Shown: piece by piece, positions 1 through 9,533 of the stretch | Position numbering within the stretch: position 1 is the first letter of the stretch | Layout: the number at the start of each line of letters is the position of its first letter | Made by a program: the position numbers and the translations under genes | Notes under the pieces: generated by a model | What the model saw: only the letters and a program-made list of their open reading frames with translations | The model's database searches: none | Told to the model about the DNA's origin: nothing | Origin: Pseudomonas sp. MH9.2 | GTDB taxonomy: Bacteria; Pseudomonadota; Gammaproteobacteria; Pseudomonadales; Pseudomonadaceae | Assembly (NCBI RefSeq): GCF_034353875.1 | Contig: NZ_CP133784.1 | Location: forward strand, 3,562,501 to 3,626,500 | Direction of reading: 5' to 3' | DNA length: 64,000 nucleotides

Positions 1-321
1 CCACTTAACCGGGATCGGCGTCTGGTTTTCCCGGCGCTGAACGTCGCTATGGGTCAGTGAGTACGCCAGTGCCTGGCCCTCAGCGTTGAAAACGCGAACG
101 TCACCCAGACCGGCCTGACGCGCACCCAGTTGTACCGCCAGCGGTAGTTCAAGGCGATACCACGGGCCATTACCGCTCAAGGTCAACGGTACCTGACTAG
201 CGAAATCAGTCGGTTTTTCCTGCGCATGGGCGGACATCGTTGCGAAGAGGGCCGCACATAACGCCGCGCCAAATACGGCGCGGATGAAGGTTGACTGACA
301 GCTCAAGAATGAGTTCCTCAT
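1..321 (-). CDS. DUF3999 family protein, N-terminal part (gene cut by window edge)
   Basis: Only the first 107 codons are inside the window; the gene continues past base 1. It starts at ATG 321, and this ATG overlaps the TGA of the DUF2339 gene (ATGA), so the two are probably co-translated. The N-terminus reads as a signal peptide: a basic start (MRNSFLS...IR), a hydrophobic core rich in A/L/F, and a likely cleavage site at SAHA-Q near residue 33. The mature part that can be seen is beta-rich and has no catalytic motif that I recognise. DUF3999 proteins are often encoded next to DUF2339 membrane proteins in Pseudomonas and their function is not known. The family call rests mainly on this pairing and on the overall look of the N-terminus. 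Confidence 0.6.
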   Translation of the reverse strand, partial: MRNSFLSCQSTFIRAVFGAALCAALFATMSAHAQEKPTDFASQVPLTLSGNGPWYRLELPLAVQLGARQAGLGDVRVFNAEGQALAYSLTHSDVQRRENQTPIPVKW

Positions 322-3113
322 ACGATGGTCCTAGTCGGATCGGGCGTAGATTTTTTAGAGGGCAAAGGCATCGGCGACGAAGGTCCGGGCGGCAAGGGAG
401 AGAAATATCCCACTACCAATAGCAACACGCCAACCCCGATGAACGACACGATACGCGCCAGTCCACCGCGGTTGCTCAGTTCGACGAAGAACAGCTTGGC
501 GACCACCACACCGATCAGTGTGGCGCCAACGATCCAGATATCACGTCGGCCGCGCAGGTGTCCGCCAACCATCAGTGCTAAGGCCATCAAGGTCCAGACA
601 ATCGACAGACCGGCTTGCACCCTCATCGAATCCAGCAATTCATCCAACTGATAGGGCACGCCACTCCAATGGTGGGCCGTGCGCATGACCATCCCAGTGA
701 ACAGGGCGAATAAGCTAGCCCCTGCTACCACCTGTGCCACTCGCTGCGCGCGATCATGGGCGATACCGAGTTGAGGCAATCGGCTGCGCGCCCAGACGAA
801 TACCCCGGCCAATGCGAGCAACAGGCCCAATTCCAGCGGATTGAGCAGTGGCAGATAGGCCAGCGGTGCGGCGGCACCGTCGCTGACGATGTTCGCCAGC
901 CAGAACCAGATCAACATCAGCAGCGCCAAGGGGGCAGCGGCCCAGACCCGGTATTCACGGGGATAGGCCTCGATGGGCCACGGCAGTGCGCGGGGCGCAG
1001 CCATCAATAGCAAATAGGTGCTCGGCAGCAACGCCCAGCCCAGCCAGCGCCATGCGTTGTAGTGTTCGGACAATGTCATCAAGCCGAAGCGCAACTCCAG
1101 CGCCAACACGCCGATGATCAGCCAGCAACCCAAGACATGTGCCGCGCTGACCACCCAGCTCGGCAGTGTGCCCGCCAGGTGCCGCAGCGACAGCAGATGT
1201 ACGACGAACACCGCGCCCCACGCCAGCCAACCCCAGTAGGCTGCCGGGTGATAGCTGGCGTTCAGCGCGAGCAGCAATAGCAAGGTGCAGGCCGGGGTCA
1301 GCAGAGTACAAAGCACTGCCAGTGCCGACCAGTGCAGTCGCAGGGCGAGGACCGTCCATAGCGCGACGCTGACAGCCGCGAGGCATAGCAACGTGGGTAT
1401 TTGCAATTCGGTCGGTGCGAATCGTTGTGCGCCGTTGACCAGTGCCACAGCCCACCAACCCACTCCCCACGCCAGCAGCAATGCGCTCAGACGCTGCAGA
1501 TTCATGGTTTTCATGGGGATTGCATTGACTGGGCTCAGGCGTTGCTGGAGCCACGCGCTGAGCATCGCGGCCAGCGCGAGGACCATCGGCGTCCAGGCAT
1601 CGCGATGGGCCAGTAAAGTGGTGTCGGTTCGATACAGGTCGCCCTGTAGGTCGCCGAACAGCGCGAGGCCTGCTCCCAGCTGCAACAGCAGGCCGAAAGC
1701 GCGTGCCAGCACTCGTTGCTGACGCAAGCCCAGCCAGAAAACGGCCGCGCCTTCCAGGGCCCACGCGGCCGAGGTCCAGCGTGCATCCAGCCCGAGGGGT
1801 ATCGCCAATGACGCGAATACCACACCCAGTGCCAGGCAGGTCTCCACTAACAGTAAGGCGCGTCCCGGCGCCCGGCCGGACAGCAGGCGCGCCAGGCCTA
1901 TATAGAGCATTCCCATTACCAGCGCGCTGTAGGCGGGAGCGAACTCCATGTGTTGGACCAGCGCGAACTGCAGGCCGAAACCGACAATCGGTGGGCCGAA
2001 CAAGATACTGCCGTCGACGTAGTCACCCTGGCGAGCTGACCAGCGCAATATCGCTTCGCGGCTATCGTCTTCGGGCGCGGTGCTCAGCTCTTGCAGTTTG
2101 CGTCGAGCGAACAGCAGACCAATCGCCAGATACATCAGGAAAAACACGATCAGAAACGGCTCGGTGCTCCAGAACAATGCGGGCGTGTATGCCTGCAGGC
2201 CCCAGACGAAACCGATGCCGAAGGTGCCGACAAAACCGATCAGGTTCAGTAGGCGCCAGGCCTTGAACCAGGCGATGGCAAAAATCCCGGCATTGAGCAG
2301 TGCGAAGTAACTGAACAGGGCTACATGGCTGCCAGCGCCGGTAGACGTCAGCAGCGGTGCGGCGAATCCTCCGAGTGCCGCCGCCGCAGCCAGACCCAGT
2401 GCGTCCTGTTTTACCGCGAGGATCGCCGAGAACACCGTCACCACCACCAGCAGGCCGAACGCCATGTTCGGGTCGAGCAACGCATTCAAACGCATGGCGG
2501 CAAATACCGTCAGGTACAGCACGCCGACCCCCGCGCCCTGCAGGACCAATGCGTAATTACGGTTGCGCTGTCGTAGCCACCAGCCCAGCGCCAGCAATGC
2601 CAAGGCGCAGGCGGCAACGGCGGCGTAGCGGGCTTCCAGTGGAATGACCACACCTTCAGTGGCGTAGCGCAGCAAAAAGGCCAGCCCGAGGAACAGCAGC
2701 AGCACCCCGACCCGCAGCACGGTATTACCGCCCAGCAGCCAGTTACGTACGCCGGCTAATGCGCGCTCGATCATGTTTGGGGTTGCCGGCGTAGAAACCG
2801 GGTTCGGCGTTGCTGTTGGCTGGGTCCATTCGTCGTCGACGGGCAGATCCCAAGTCAATTCGGTGGCTGCTTCAAGGGCGGGGGGCACACTGACAAGTGG
2901 CTGAGCCGCAGGCGCCGGGATTTCAGCGTTGCCAGGAGCAGATTCGAGGAGGGTAAGGCGTTGCTGAACCGCCTCGAGCTGACGGCCAAGCAGGGTCATA
3001 CAAATGGCCTGTCCAAGACCAAGCCCGGCGAGTGCGCCGATTGCAGCACCCACGAAAGACTCGTCCAGGTAACCACCCAGCACGAGACCGACCAGCAGGA
3101 GAATCCATTGCAC
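318..3113 (-). CDS. DUF2339 family polytopic membrane protein
   Basis: A 931-residue integral membrane protein. After a first hydrophobic segment (MQWILLLVGLVLGG) comes a short coiled-coil-like stretch (LEAVQQRLTLLE), then a Pro/Ala/Thr-rich linker to about residue 110, then a long series of hydrophobic helices to near the end, probably more than 20. The C-terminus is a short polar Pro/Ser tail. I chose GTG 3113, which has AAGGGA 9 bases upstream and gives the family-like N-terminus; an ATG at 3173 would add 20 hydrophilic residues without a good ribosome site. The family has no established biochemical role. The next gene downstream is DUF3999, overlapping by 4 bases, so the pair probably works together in the envelope; that is inference from context only. 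Confidence 0.8.
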   Translation of the reverse strand: MQWILLLVGLVLGGYLDESFVGAAIGALAGLGLGQAICMTLLGRQLEAVQQRLTLLESAPGNAEIPAPAAQPLVSVPPALEAATELTWDLPVDDEWTQPTATPNPVSTPATPNMIERALAGVRNWLLGGNTVLRVGVLLLFLGLAFLLRYATEGVVIPLEARYAAVAACALALLALGWWLRQRNRNYALVLQGAGVGVLYLTVFAAMRLNALLDPNMAFGLLVVVTVFSAILAVKQDALGLAAAAALGGFAAPLLTSTGAGSHVALFSYFALLNAGIFAIAWFKAWRLLNLIGFVGTFGIGFVWGLQAYTPALFWSTEPFLIVFFLMYLAIGLLFARRKLQELSTAPEDDSREAILRWSARQGDYVDGSILFGPPIVGFGLQFALVQHMEFAPAYSALVMGMLYIGLARLLSGRAPGRALLLVETCLALGVVFASLAIPLGLDARWTSAAWALEGAAVFWLGLRQQRVLARAFGLLLQLGAGLALFGDLQGDLYRTDTTLLAHRDAWTPMVLALAAMLSAWLQQRLSPVNAIPMKTMNLQRLSALLLAWGVGWWAVALVNGAQRFAPTELQIPTLLCLAAVSVALWTVLALRLHWSALAVLCTLLTPACTLLLLLALNASYHPAAYWGWLAWGAVFVVHLLSLRHLAGTLPSWVVSAAHVLGCWLIIGVLALELRFGLMTLSEHYNAWRWLGWALLPSTYLLLMAAPRALPWPIEAYPREYRVWAAAPLALLMLIWFWLANIVSDGAAAPLAYLPLLNPLELGLLLALAGVFVWARSRLPQLGIAHDRAQRVAQVVAGASLFALFTGMVMRTAHHWSGVPYQLDELLDSMRVQAGLSIVWTLMALALMVGGHLRGRRDIWIVGATLIGVVVAKLFFVELSNRGGLARIVSFIGVGVLLLVVGYFSPLPPGPSSPMPLPSKKSTPDPTRTIV

Positions 3114-3267
3114 GCGTTGACATCCCTTTATGCGGCTTGCCTGGAGTATATCGGTCCAGGCCGTCGGGGACATGATTTGTAGCGGAGGTCGGCGATGAAT
3201 TCACTCGAGAAGACGGCACGCCGGGTAATCCGTGTCAGGCCATTCGCGAGTGAGTTCACCCACAGAT

Positions 3268-5721
3268 TTATTCCTCCAACGCTTTCCAGATGTCGTTCGA
3301 ATATTCGCGAATGGTTCGGTCCGACGAGAACCAGCCCATCCGTGAAGTATTGAGCACCGCTGAGCGCCACCACTGTTTAGGGTCGTGCCACAGTGTCTGG
3401 ACCTTGCCTTGAGCCTCCCAATAGGACTCGAAGTCGGCGCACACCAAAAAGCGGTCGTAAGCGATCAATTGATCGATCAGGCCGACATAGCGGTTTGGAT
3501 CATCCGGTGAGAATACCCCGCCCCGGATCGCTTCCAGCACATCATTGAGCCGCGGTGAACTCGCGATATCGCCAGTGGCACTGTAATCGCCGGCGCGTTT
3601 TCGTGCTTCGACCTGCTGCGACGTCAGGCCGAAGATGAACATGTGCTCAAGTCCGATTCGCTCGCTCATTTCCACGTTGGCACCATCAAGGGTGCCGATG
3701 GTCAGTGCGCCATTGAGGCCGAATTTCATGTTGCTGGTGCCCGAGGCCTCCAGGCCTGCGGTGGAGATCTGCTCCGAGAGGTCGGCGGCCGGGATAATAC
3801 TTTCTGCCAGGCTGACGTTGTAGTTGGGTATGAACACCACTTTGAGCAAGCCGCGCACGGTGGGGTCGTTGTTTACGGTGCGAGCGATGTCATTGGTCAG
3901 TTTGATGATCAACTTGGCCGTGTGATAACTGGCGGCTGCCTTGCCGGCAAAAATTTTCACCCGCGGCACCCAGTTAATCTCCGGTTCGGCCCGCATTGCC
4001 TGATACAGCGCGATGGTGTGGAACAGGTTCAACAGTTGGCGTTTGTATTCGTGGATGCGTTTGACCTGAACGTCGAACATCGCCGTTGGGTCGACCATGA
4101 TTCCCAGCCGCTCATGAATGAGGGTCGCCAAGGCTTGCTTGCTCTTCAGGCGCTGAGCGGCAAATTGTTGGCGGAACGCTTCCTTCTCGGCGAACGGCTC
4201 TAACTCGATCAGGCGTGATTCAGCATTATCCAGAACGTCTGCACCCAGGGCCTCGACCAGCATGCGGGTCAATGGCGGGTTGGCCTGATGCAGCCAGCGC
4301 CTAAAGGTGATGCCGTTGGTTTTGTTGTTGATCCGCTCGGGATATAGCTTGTGCAATTCGGCGAACACGGTCTTGCGCATCAATTGGGTGTGCAGCGCCG
4401 ACACGCCATTCACACTGTGCGAACCCAGAAACGCCAGGTTACCCATGCGCACGCGGCGGCCGTTGTCCTCTTCGATCAGCGAGACTGCGCGCAGCACTTC
4501 AAAGTCGTGAATGCCTTTGGCCCGCAATTCGTCGATGTGCAGGGCGTTGATCAGGTAAATGATCTGCATGTGCCGCGGCAGCATCCGCTCCATCAGGCCA
4601 ACCGACCAAGTTTCCAGCGCCTCGGGAAGCAAGGTGTGGTTGGTGTAGGCCAGGGTGTCGACGGTGATCTTCCAGGCCGAATCCCATGGGATGCCGTGGG
4701 TATCGATCAACAAACGCATCAACTCGGCAACGGCGATCGAAGGGTGCGTGTCGTTCATCTGGATCGCGGCGTGATCGGCCAGCGAGTGCAGGGATTCGTG
4801 CATGTTCAGGTGGCGTCGCAGCAAATCCTGCAGCGACGCGGAAACGAAGAAGTATTCCTGGCGCAGGCGCAGTTCCTGACCGGCTTCGGTGCTGTCGTTG
4901 GGGTACAGCACACGGGAAATACTTTCTGCGCGAACGACTTCGGCTACCGCACCAAAGTGATCGCCGGCATTGAAGCGTTCAAGGTGCAGGTCCTCGACCG
5001 CCCGTGCCCGCCACAAGCGCAGAGTATTGACGCTCGATCCGCGCCAGCCGACCACCGGGGTGTCGTAAGCAACGGCGCGCACAACTTCCGCCGGACGCCA
5101 GACCTGGCGTTGCTCGCCCGCTTCATTGACCAGCGTCTCGACGCTGCCGCCGAAGCCGATCGGGTAAATCACCTCGGCACGCTCGAACTCCCAAGGGTTA
5201 CCGAAGTCCAGCCAGTTCTCGGTTTGCTCTTGTTGCCAGCCATCGACCACGGCTTGACGGAACAAGCCATGCTCGTAACGAATACCGTAACCATGGGACG
5301 CGACACCGAGGGTCGACATGCTCTCCATGAAGCAGGCAGCCAGACGACCGAGACCGCCGTTGCCCAGCGCGGCATCCGGTTCGAGCAAGCGAATGCGCTC
5401 GATGTCCACGCCCAGCTCAGTCATGGCTTCACGAGCGATGTCCAGCAGGCCAAGGTTGCTCAGGCTGTCGTAGAGCAGTCGGCCGATCAGGAACTCGAGA
5501 GACAGGTAATAAACCCGTTTCTGGCCTTTACGGTAAATCTGTCGGGTGTGGTCCATCCAATGCTCGACCATATGGTCGCGGGCGGCCAGGGCGATTGCTT
5601 CGAACCAGTCATGGTCAAACGCGTGATCTGGATCTTTACCCACCGCATAAGTGAGTTTTTCGAGTACAGCGGCACGGAAAGCGGCCACCTCGGCGTCACG
5701 AACAAGCGGTTCCTCTGACAT
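3268..5721 (-). CDS. glgP: Glycogen/maltodextrin phosphorylase
   Basis: Releases glucose-1-phosphate from alpha-1,4-glucan ends using phosphate and pyridoxal phosphate (GT35 family). The protein has 817 residues, the usual length. The PLP-lysine signature EASGTSNMKF is present near residue 660, and GNGGLGRLAACFMES, typical of the N-terminal half, is near residue 120. The start is ATG 5721 with GAGGT 7 bases upstream; a TTG directly before it is not needed. It is divergent from the pip gene and is followed on the same strand, after 154 bases, by the DUF2339 gene. No other glycogen gene is in the window. Confidence 0.95.
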   Translation of the reverse strand: MSEEPLVRDAEVAAFRAAVLEKLTYAVGKDPDHAFDHDWFEAIALAARDHMVEHWMDHTRQIYRKGQKRVYYLSLEFLIGRLLYDSLSNLGLLDIAREAMTELGVDIERIRLLEPDAALGNGGLGRLAACFMESMSTLGVASHGYGIRYEHGLFRQAVVDGWQQEQTENWLDFGNPWEFERAEVIYPIGFGGSVETLVNEAGEQRQVWRPAEVVRAVAYDTPVVGWRGSSVNTLRLWRARAVEDLHLERFNAGDHFGAVAEVVRAESISRVLYPNDSTEAGQELRLRQEYFFVSASLQDLLRRHLNMHESLHSLADHAAIQMNDTHPSIAVAELMRLLIDTHGIPWDSAWKITVDTLAYTNHTLLPEALETWSVGLMERMLPRHMQIIYLINALHIDELRAKGIHDFEVLRAVSLIEEDNGRRVRMGNLAFLGSHSVNGVSALHTQLMRKTVFAELHKLYPERINNKTNGITFRRWLHQANPPLTRMLVEALGADVLDNAESRLIELEPFAEKEAFRQQFAAQRLKSKQALATLIHERLGIMVDPTAMFDVQVKRIHEYKRQLLNLFHTIALYQAMRAEPEINWVPRVKIFAGKAAASYHTAKLIIKLTNDIARTVNNDPTVRGLLKVVFIPNYNVSLAESIIPAADLSEQISTAGLEASGTSNMKFGLNGALTIGTLDGANVEMSERIGLEHMFIFGLTSQQVEARKRAGDYSATGDIASSPRLNDVLEAIRGGVFSPDDPNRYVGLIDQLIAYDRFLVCADFESYWEAQGKVQTLWHDPKQWWRSAVLNTSRMGWFSSDRTIREYSNDIWKALEE

Positions 5722-5955
5722 CAATACGACCTCTAACGAGCAGACGAATAGGAAGCTGGATGATTAACTCTAGATGGTTCGACACGGGTCTGTCTTTCTG
5801 GTTCGCGGGTAATTGCAATTGATGAAAACCCTGCATTGATCGTTCCATCGCGAGCAACCCTTCTCTCTCTGGGGGCATGATCATTCTTCGATTCGGGTTT
5901 ATGATGCTCCACGGCAAAATAAATAGAAGCCCCTGACCGCCCCTTTGGAGCACCT

Positions 5956-6927
5956 ATGCAGACTTTGTACCCGCAGATCAAACCTTACGCCCGGCACGAT
6001 CTGGCCGTGGAAAAGCCTCATGTGCTGTACGTCGATGAAAGCGGTTCGCCCGAAGGTTTGCCAGTGGTTTTCATCCACGGCGGGCCGGGTGCGGGTTGCG
6101 ATGCCCAGAGCCGTCGGTTTTTTGACCCGAATATGTACCGCATTATTACCTTCGATCAGCGCGGTTGTGGGCGCTCCACCCCCCACGCCAGCCTGGAAAA
6201 CAATACCACTTGGCATTTGGTCGAAGACCTGGAACGTATTCGTCTGCACCTGGGGATCGAAAAATGGGTGCTGTTCGGCGGCTCCTGGGGTTCGACCCTG
6301 GCATTGGCTTACGCTCAGACCCATCCGGAACGCGTCCATGCCTTGATCCTGCGGGGCATCTTTTTGTGCCGGCCACAGGAAATCAACTGGTTCTACCAGG
6401 CGGGTGCCAGCCGCTTGTTTCCCGATTATTGGCAGGACTACCTGGCGCCGATTCCGCTGGATGAGCGCCATGACTTGCTGGGCGCCTTCCACAAACGCCT
6501 GACGGGCAGCGATCAGATCGCCCAGATGCACGCCGCCAAAGCCTGGTCCACCTGGGAAGGGCGCACGGCGACGCTACGGCCGAATCCGATGGTGGTGGAT
6601 CGCTTCTCGGAACCGCAGCGCGCGTTGTCTATCGCCCGCATCGAATGCCATTACTTCACCAACAACGCGTTCCTCGAAGAGAATCAGTTGATTCGCGATA
6701 TGCCCAGGATTGCTCATTTGCCGGGCATCATCGTGCATGGCCGCTACGATGTGATCTGCCCACTGGACAACGCCTGGGAGCTGCATCAAGCCTGGCCCAA
6801 CAGTGAACTGCAGGTGATCCGCGATGCAGGTCATGCGGCATCCGAGCCGGGCATTACCGATGCGTTGGTGCGCGCAGCCAGCCAGATTGCCCGTCGGTTG
6901 CTCGATCTGCCGCCCGAAGAAGCGTGA
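5956..6927 (+). CDS. pip: Proline iminopeptidase (alpha/beta hydrolase, S33)
   Basis: A cytoplasmic peptidase that removes N-terminal proline from peptides. The 323-residue protein shows the family marks in order: HGGPG oxyanion loop at residues 41-45, DQRG at 67-70, and the nucleophile elbow GGSWGS with Ser110. An acidic residue in GRYDVICP and a His in DAGHAA complete the triad near the C-terminus. The start ATG has TTTGGAG 6-7 bases upstream. The dtd gene follows after 10 bases, so the two are probably one transcript. The length and motif set fit the single-domain bacterial enzyme well. Confidence 0.93.
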   Translation: MQTLYPQIKPYARHDLAVEKPHVLYVDESGSPEGLPVVFIHGGPGAGCDAQSRRFFDPNMYRIITFDQRGCGRSTPHASLENNTTWHLVEDLERIRLHLGIEKWVLFGGSWGSTLALAYAQTHPERVHALILRGIFLCRPQEINWFYQAGASRLFPDYWQDYLAPIPLDERHDLLGAFHKRLTGSDQIAQMHAAKAWSTWEGRTATLRPNPMVVDRFSEPQRALSIARIECHYFTNNAFLEENQLIRDMPRIAHLPGIIVHGRYDVICPLDNAWELHQAWPNSELQVIRDAGHAASEPGITDALVRAASQIARRLLDLPPEEA

Positions 6928-6937
6928 AAGGCCTGGT

Positions 6938-7375
6938 ATGAAAGGTCTGCTCCAGCGCGTGAGTGGCGCGCACGTCGAAGTGGCGGGTGAGATCGTAGGT
7001 GCCATTGATCAGGGCTTGTTGGTATTGATCGGCGTCGAGCCGCAAGATACGTGCGCCAGCGCCGATAAGTTGCTGAGCAAACTGCTGAACTATCGGGTGT
7101 TCAGCGACGCCGAAGGCAAAATGAACCTGTCGCTCAGGGATGTCGGTGGCGGTTTGCTGTTAGTGTCGCAGTTCACCTTGGCGGCTGACACCAAAAGCGG
7201 CCTGCGGCCGAGCTTTTCAAAAGCCGCACCGCCCGCGCTTGGCGCCGAGTTATTCAGCTATTTGTTAGAGCAGGCGAGAGGCGTGCACGATAAGGTTGCA
7301 GCAGGCCAATTTGGTGCGGACATGCAGGTTCATCTGGTCAATGATGGCCCTGTGACATTTTTACTTGAGAGCTAA
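6938..7375 (+). CDS. dtd: D-aminoacyl-tRNA deacylase
   Basis: Hydrolyses D-amino acids mischarged on tRNA, protecting translation. The product is 145 residues, as expected for the DTD dimer subunit. The N-terminus MKGLLQRV, the [12 protein letters not shown] block near residue 80 (family catalytic threonine region), and the C-terminal NDGPVTF with the cross-subunit Gly-Pro motif are all present. I set the start at ATG 6938; in-frame codons further upstream lie inside pip. It follows pip by 10 bases and is probably co-transcribed with it. Confidence 0.95.
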   Translation: MKGLLQRVSGAHVEVAGEIVGAIDQGLLVLIGVEPQDTCASADKLLSKLLNYRVFSDAEGKMNLSLRDVGGGLLLVSQFTLAADTKSGLRPSFSKAAPPALGAELFSYLLEQARGVHDKVAAGQFGADMQVHLVNDGPVTFLLES

Positions 7376-7640
7376 ACAGGCGATTGCCCTGGGCCGCCCT
7401 GATTTATCAGGTGAAAAAGCAATAAATACTTCATCGGACCTGATGCGTTGTAACGCGGCCTGCTAGATAATCGCGCGCTACGGGGATCAGCGTTCGTTGA
7501 CCCGATTGATATAGCCAGAGGCTGGTCCGTCGCCGTTTAGGGAATCATTAGGTCCTTTCGGAGTCGGAACAATGCTCGCCAACCCGGCACTTGATAGCTG
7601 GCCGTTGGTTTTATGATCTGTTTTTCGGCGAGGGTTGCTC

Positions 7641-9533
7641 GTGATTGTTAGTCCCTGTATTGCTCCAATGAAACCCGGTAAACGGTTACGTAGTGCCCTG
7701 TTGGCAGGTTCTGCACTGATCTGTCTGTTCAGCGCAGGCCAGCTTTGGGCGTTCAGCCTGGACGATGTTGCGGCCAAGGCCAAAGACATGGCCGGGCAGA
7801 AATACGAAGCTCCGAAGAGCAATCTGCCGAACGAATTTCGCGACATGAAGTTCGCGGATTATCAAAAAATCCGTTTTCTTCAAGAAAAGGGCGTGTGGGC
7901 TGGGGAAAAGACACCCTTCAAGCTGTCCTTTTATCACCAGGGCATGCACTTCGACACGCCGGTCAAAATCAATGAAGTCACGGCGACCGATGTACAGGAA
8001 TTCAAGTACGACCCTGGCCGGTTCGATTTTGGCGACATGAAGTTCGACCCGAAAGCCACCGAAAAACTCGGTTACGCAGGCTTTCGCGTGCTTTACCCGA
8101 TCAATAAAGATGATAAGAACGACGAGATCATGACGATGCTGGGCGCGAGCTACTTCCGCGTGATTGGCAAAGGTCAGGTCTACGGCTTGTCTGCGCGCGG
8201 TATGGCTATCGACACCGCAATGCCATCGGGTGAGGAGTTCCCGCGTTTCACCGAGTTCTGGATCGAGCGTCCACAACCGGACGACAACCATCTGGTGATC
8301 TTTGCACTGCTGGACTCTCCACGTGCGACAGGCGCCTATCAACTGACCTTGCGTCCGGGCACCAACACCCTCGTCGACGTCAAGTCGCGCATGTTCCTGC
8401 GCGATAAAGTTGGCAAACTGGGCGTCGCTCCACTGACCAGCATGTACCTGTTCGGCGCCAATCAGCCGTCCAAAGTACTGAACTATCGCCGCGAACTGCA
8501 TGACTCCAGCGGTCTGTCGATTCAGGCCGCCAATGGCGAGTGGATCTGGCGTCCGTTGAACAACCCGAAACACCTCGCGGTCAGCAGCTTCTCGGTGGAA
8601 AACCCGCGTGGCTTCGGTCTGCTTCAGCGTGGCCGTAACTTCAGCCACTACGAAGACCTGGATGATCGTTATGACAAACGCCCAAGTGCCTGGATCGAAC
8701 CGAAAGGCGACTGGGGCAAAGGCACCGTTGATCTGGTAGAAATCCCGACTGCCGACGAAACCAACGACAACATCGTTGCGTTCTGGAAGCCGGAAGTCAT
8801 TCCTGAGCCAGGCCAGCCGATGGAGTTCAACTATCGCCTGCACTGGACCATGGACGAAAGCTCCATCCATTCCCCTGATCTGGGCTGGGTCAAGCAGACC
8901 CTGCGCTCTACAGGTGACGTCAAACAGTCCAATCTGATCCGTCAGCCTGACGGCAGTGTGGCTTTCCTGGTCGACTTCGAAGGCCCGGTGCTCGCAAAAC
9001 TGGGTGAAGACCCGGCGATCCGCAGCCAAGTGACCACTGACGACAACACTGAGTTGGTAGAAAACAATCTGCGCTACAACCCGGTGACCAAAGGCTGGCG
9101 TCTGACGTTGCGCCTGAAAGCCAAAGATTCGGGCAAGTCGATCGACATGCGCGCTTATCTGCTTCGTGAAGTTCCTGCCGAGCCTGGTAAGGAACCTGCG
9201 GCAATTGTTGCTGACAAAGCAGATAAGAAAGTAGAGAAGAAGGTCGAGAGCAAAGTGGCTCCGAAAGAAGAGAAAACCGTCATAGTCAAGGCTGACACGG
9301 CTAAACCCGCCGAGGCGAAAGGCGACTCCACAAAAGCAGACGTAGCGAAGGCCGACTCGACAAAAGCAGACGCTGCAAAAGCAGAAGTAGCGAAGGCCGA
9401 TGTCGCGAAAGACAAAGATGGCAAACAGATCCCGCAGCCTGAAGCCGAGACTGCCCCCACTAATCCGGAACCGGCCAAGAATGTACAAATCTTGACCGAG
9501 ACCTGGAGCTATCAGTTGCCTGCCGATGAGTAA
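7641..9533 (+). CDS. opgG: Periplasmic glucan biosynthesis protein G with long Lys/Ala tail
   Basis: A periplasmic protein needed to make osmoregulated periplasmic glucans, thought to act on the beta-glucan backbone made by OpgH. I chose GTG 7641 with GAGGG 6 bases upstream, which gives MIVSPCIAP and a Sec signal peptide ending at LWA-F near residue 37. The OpgG/OpgD body runs to about residue 510, with conserved blocks such as [27 protein letters not shown] and NNPKHLAVS. From about 514 to 610 there is a low-complexity tail rich in K, A, E and D with repeated KADxxKA units, and then a final [14 protein letters not shown] segment. The stop overlaps the start of opgH by 8 bases. The tail makes the protein (630 residues) longer than the E. 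coli form. Confidence 0.93.
   Translation: MIVSPCIAPMKPGKRLRSALLAGSALICLFSAGQLWAFSLDDVAAKAKDMAGQKYEAPKSNLPNEFRDMKFADYQKIRFLQEKGVWAGEKTPFKLSFYHQGMHFDTPVKINEVTATDVQEFKYDPGRFDFGDMKFDPKATEKLGYAGFRVLYPINKDDKNDEIMTMLGASYFRVIGKGQVYGLSARGMAIDTAMPSGEEFPRFTEFWIERPQPDDNHLVIFALLDSPRATGAYQLTLRPGTNTLVDVKSRMFLRDKVGKLGVAPLTSMYLFGANQPSKVLNYRRELHDSSGLSIQAANGEWIWRPLNNPKHLAVSSFSVENPRGFGLLQRGRNFSHYEDLDDRYDKRPSAWIEPKGDWGKGTVDLVEIPTADETNDNIVAFWKPEVIPEPGQPMEFNYRLHWTMDESSIHSPDLGWVKQTLRSTGDVKQSNLIRQPDGSVAFLVDFEGPVLAKLGEDPAIRSQVTTDDNTELVENNLRYNPVTKGWRLTLRLKAKDSGKSIDMRAYLLREVPAEPGKEPAAIVADKADKKVEKKVESKVAPKEEKTVIVKADTAKPAEAKGDSTKADVAKADSTKADAAKAEVAKADVAKDKDGKQIPQPEAETAPTNPEPAKNVQILTETWSYQLPADE

Noticed and set aside
3197..3257. 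Inverted repeat GAATTCACTCG / CGAGTGAGTTC between glgP and the DUF2339 gene
   Set aside because: One mismatch, a loop of 39 bases and no T run; probably chance.
4351..5718. A 455-codon open frame antisense to glgP (plus strand)
   Set aside because: Mirrors glgP codon bias, has no recognisable domain and would need antisense transcription across the full gene.
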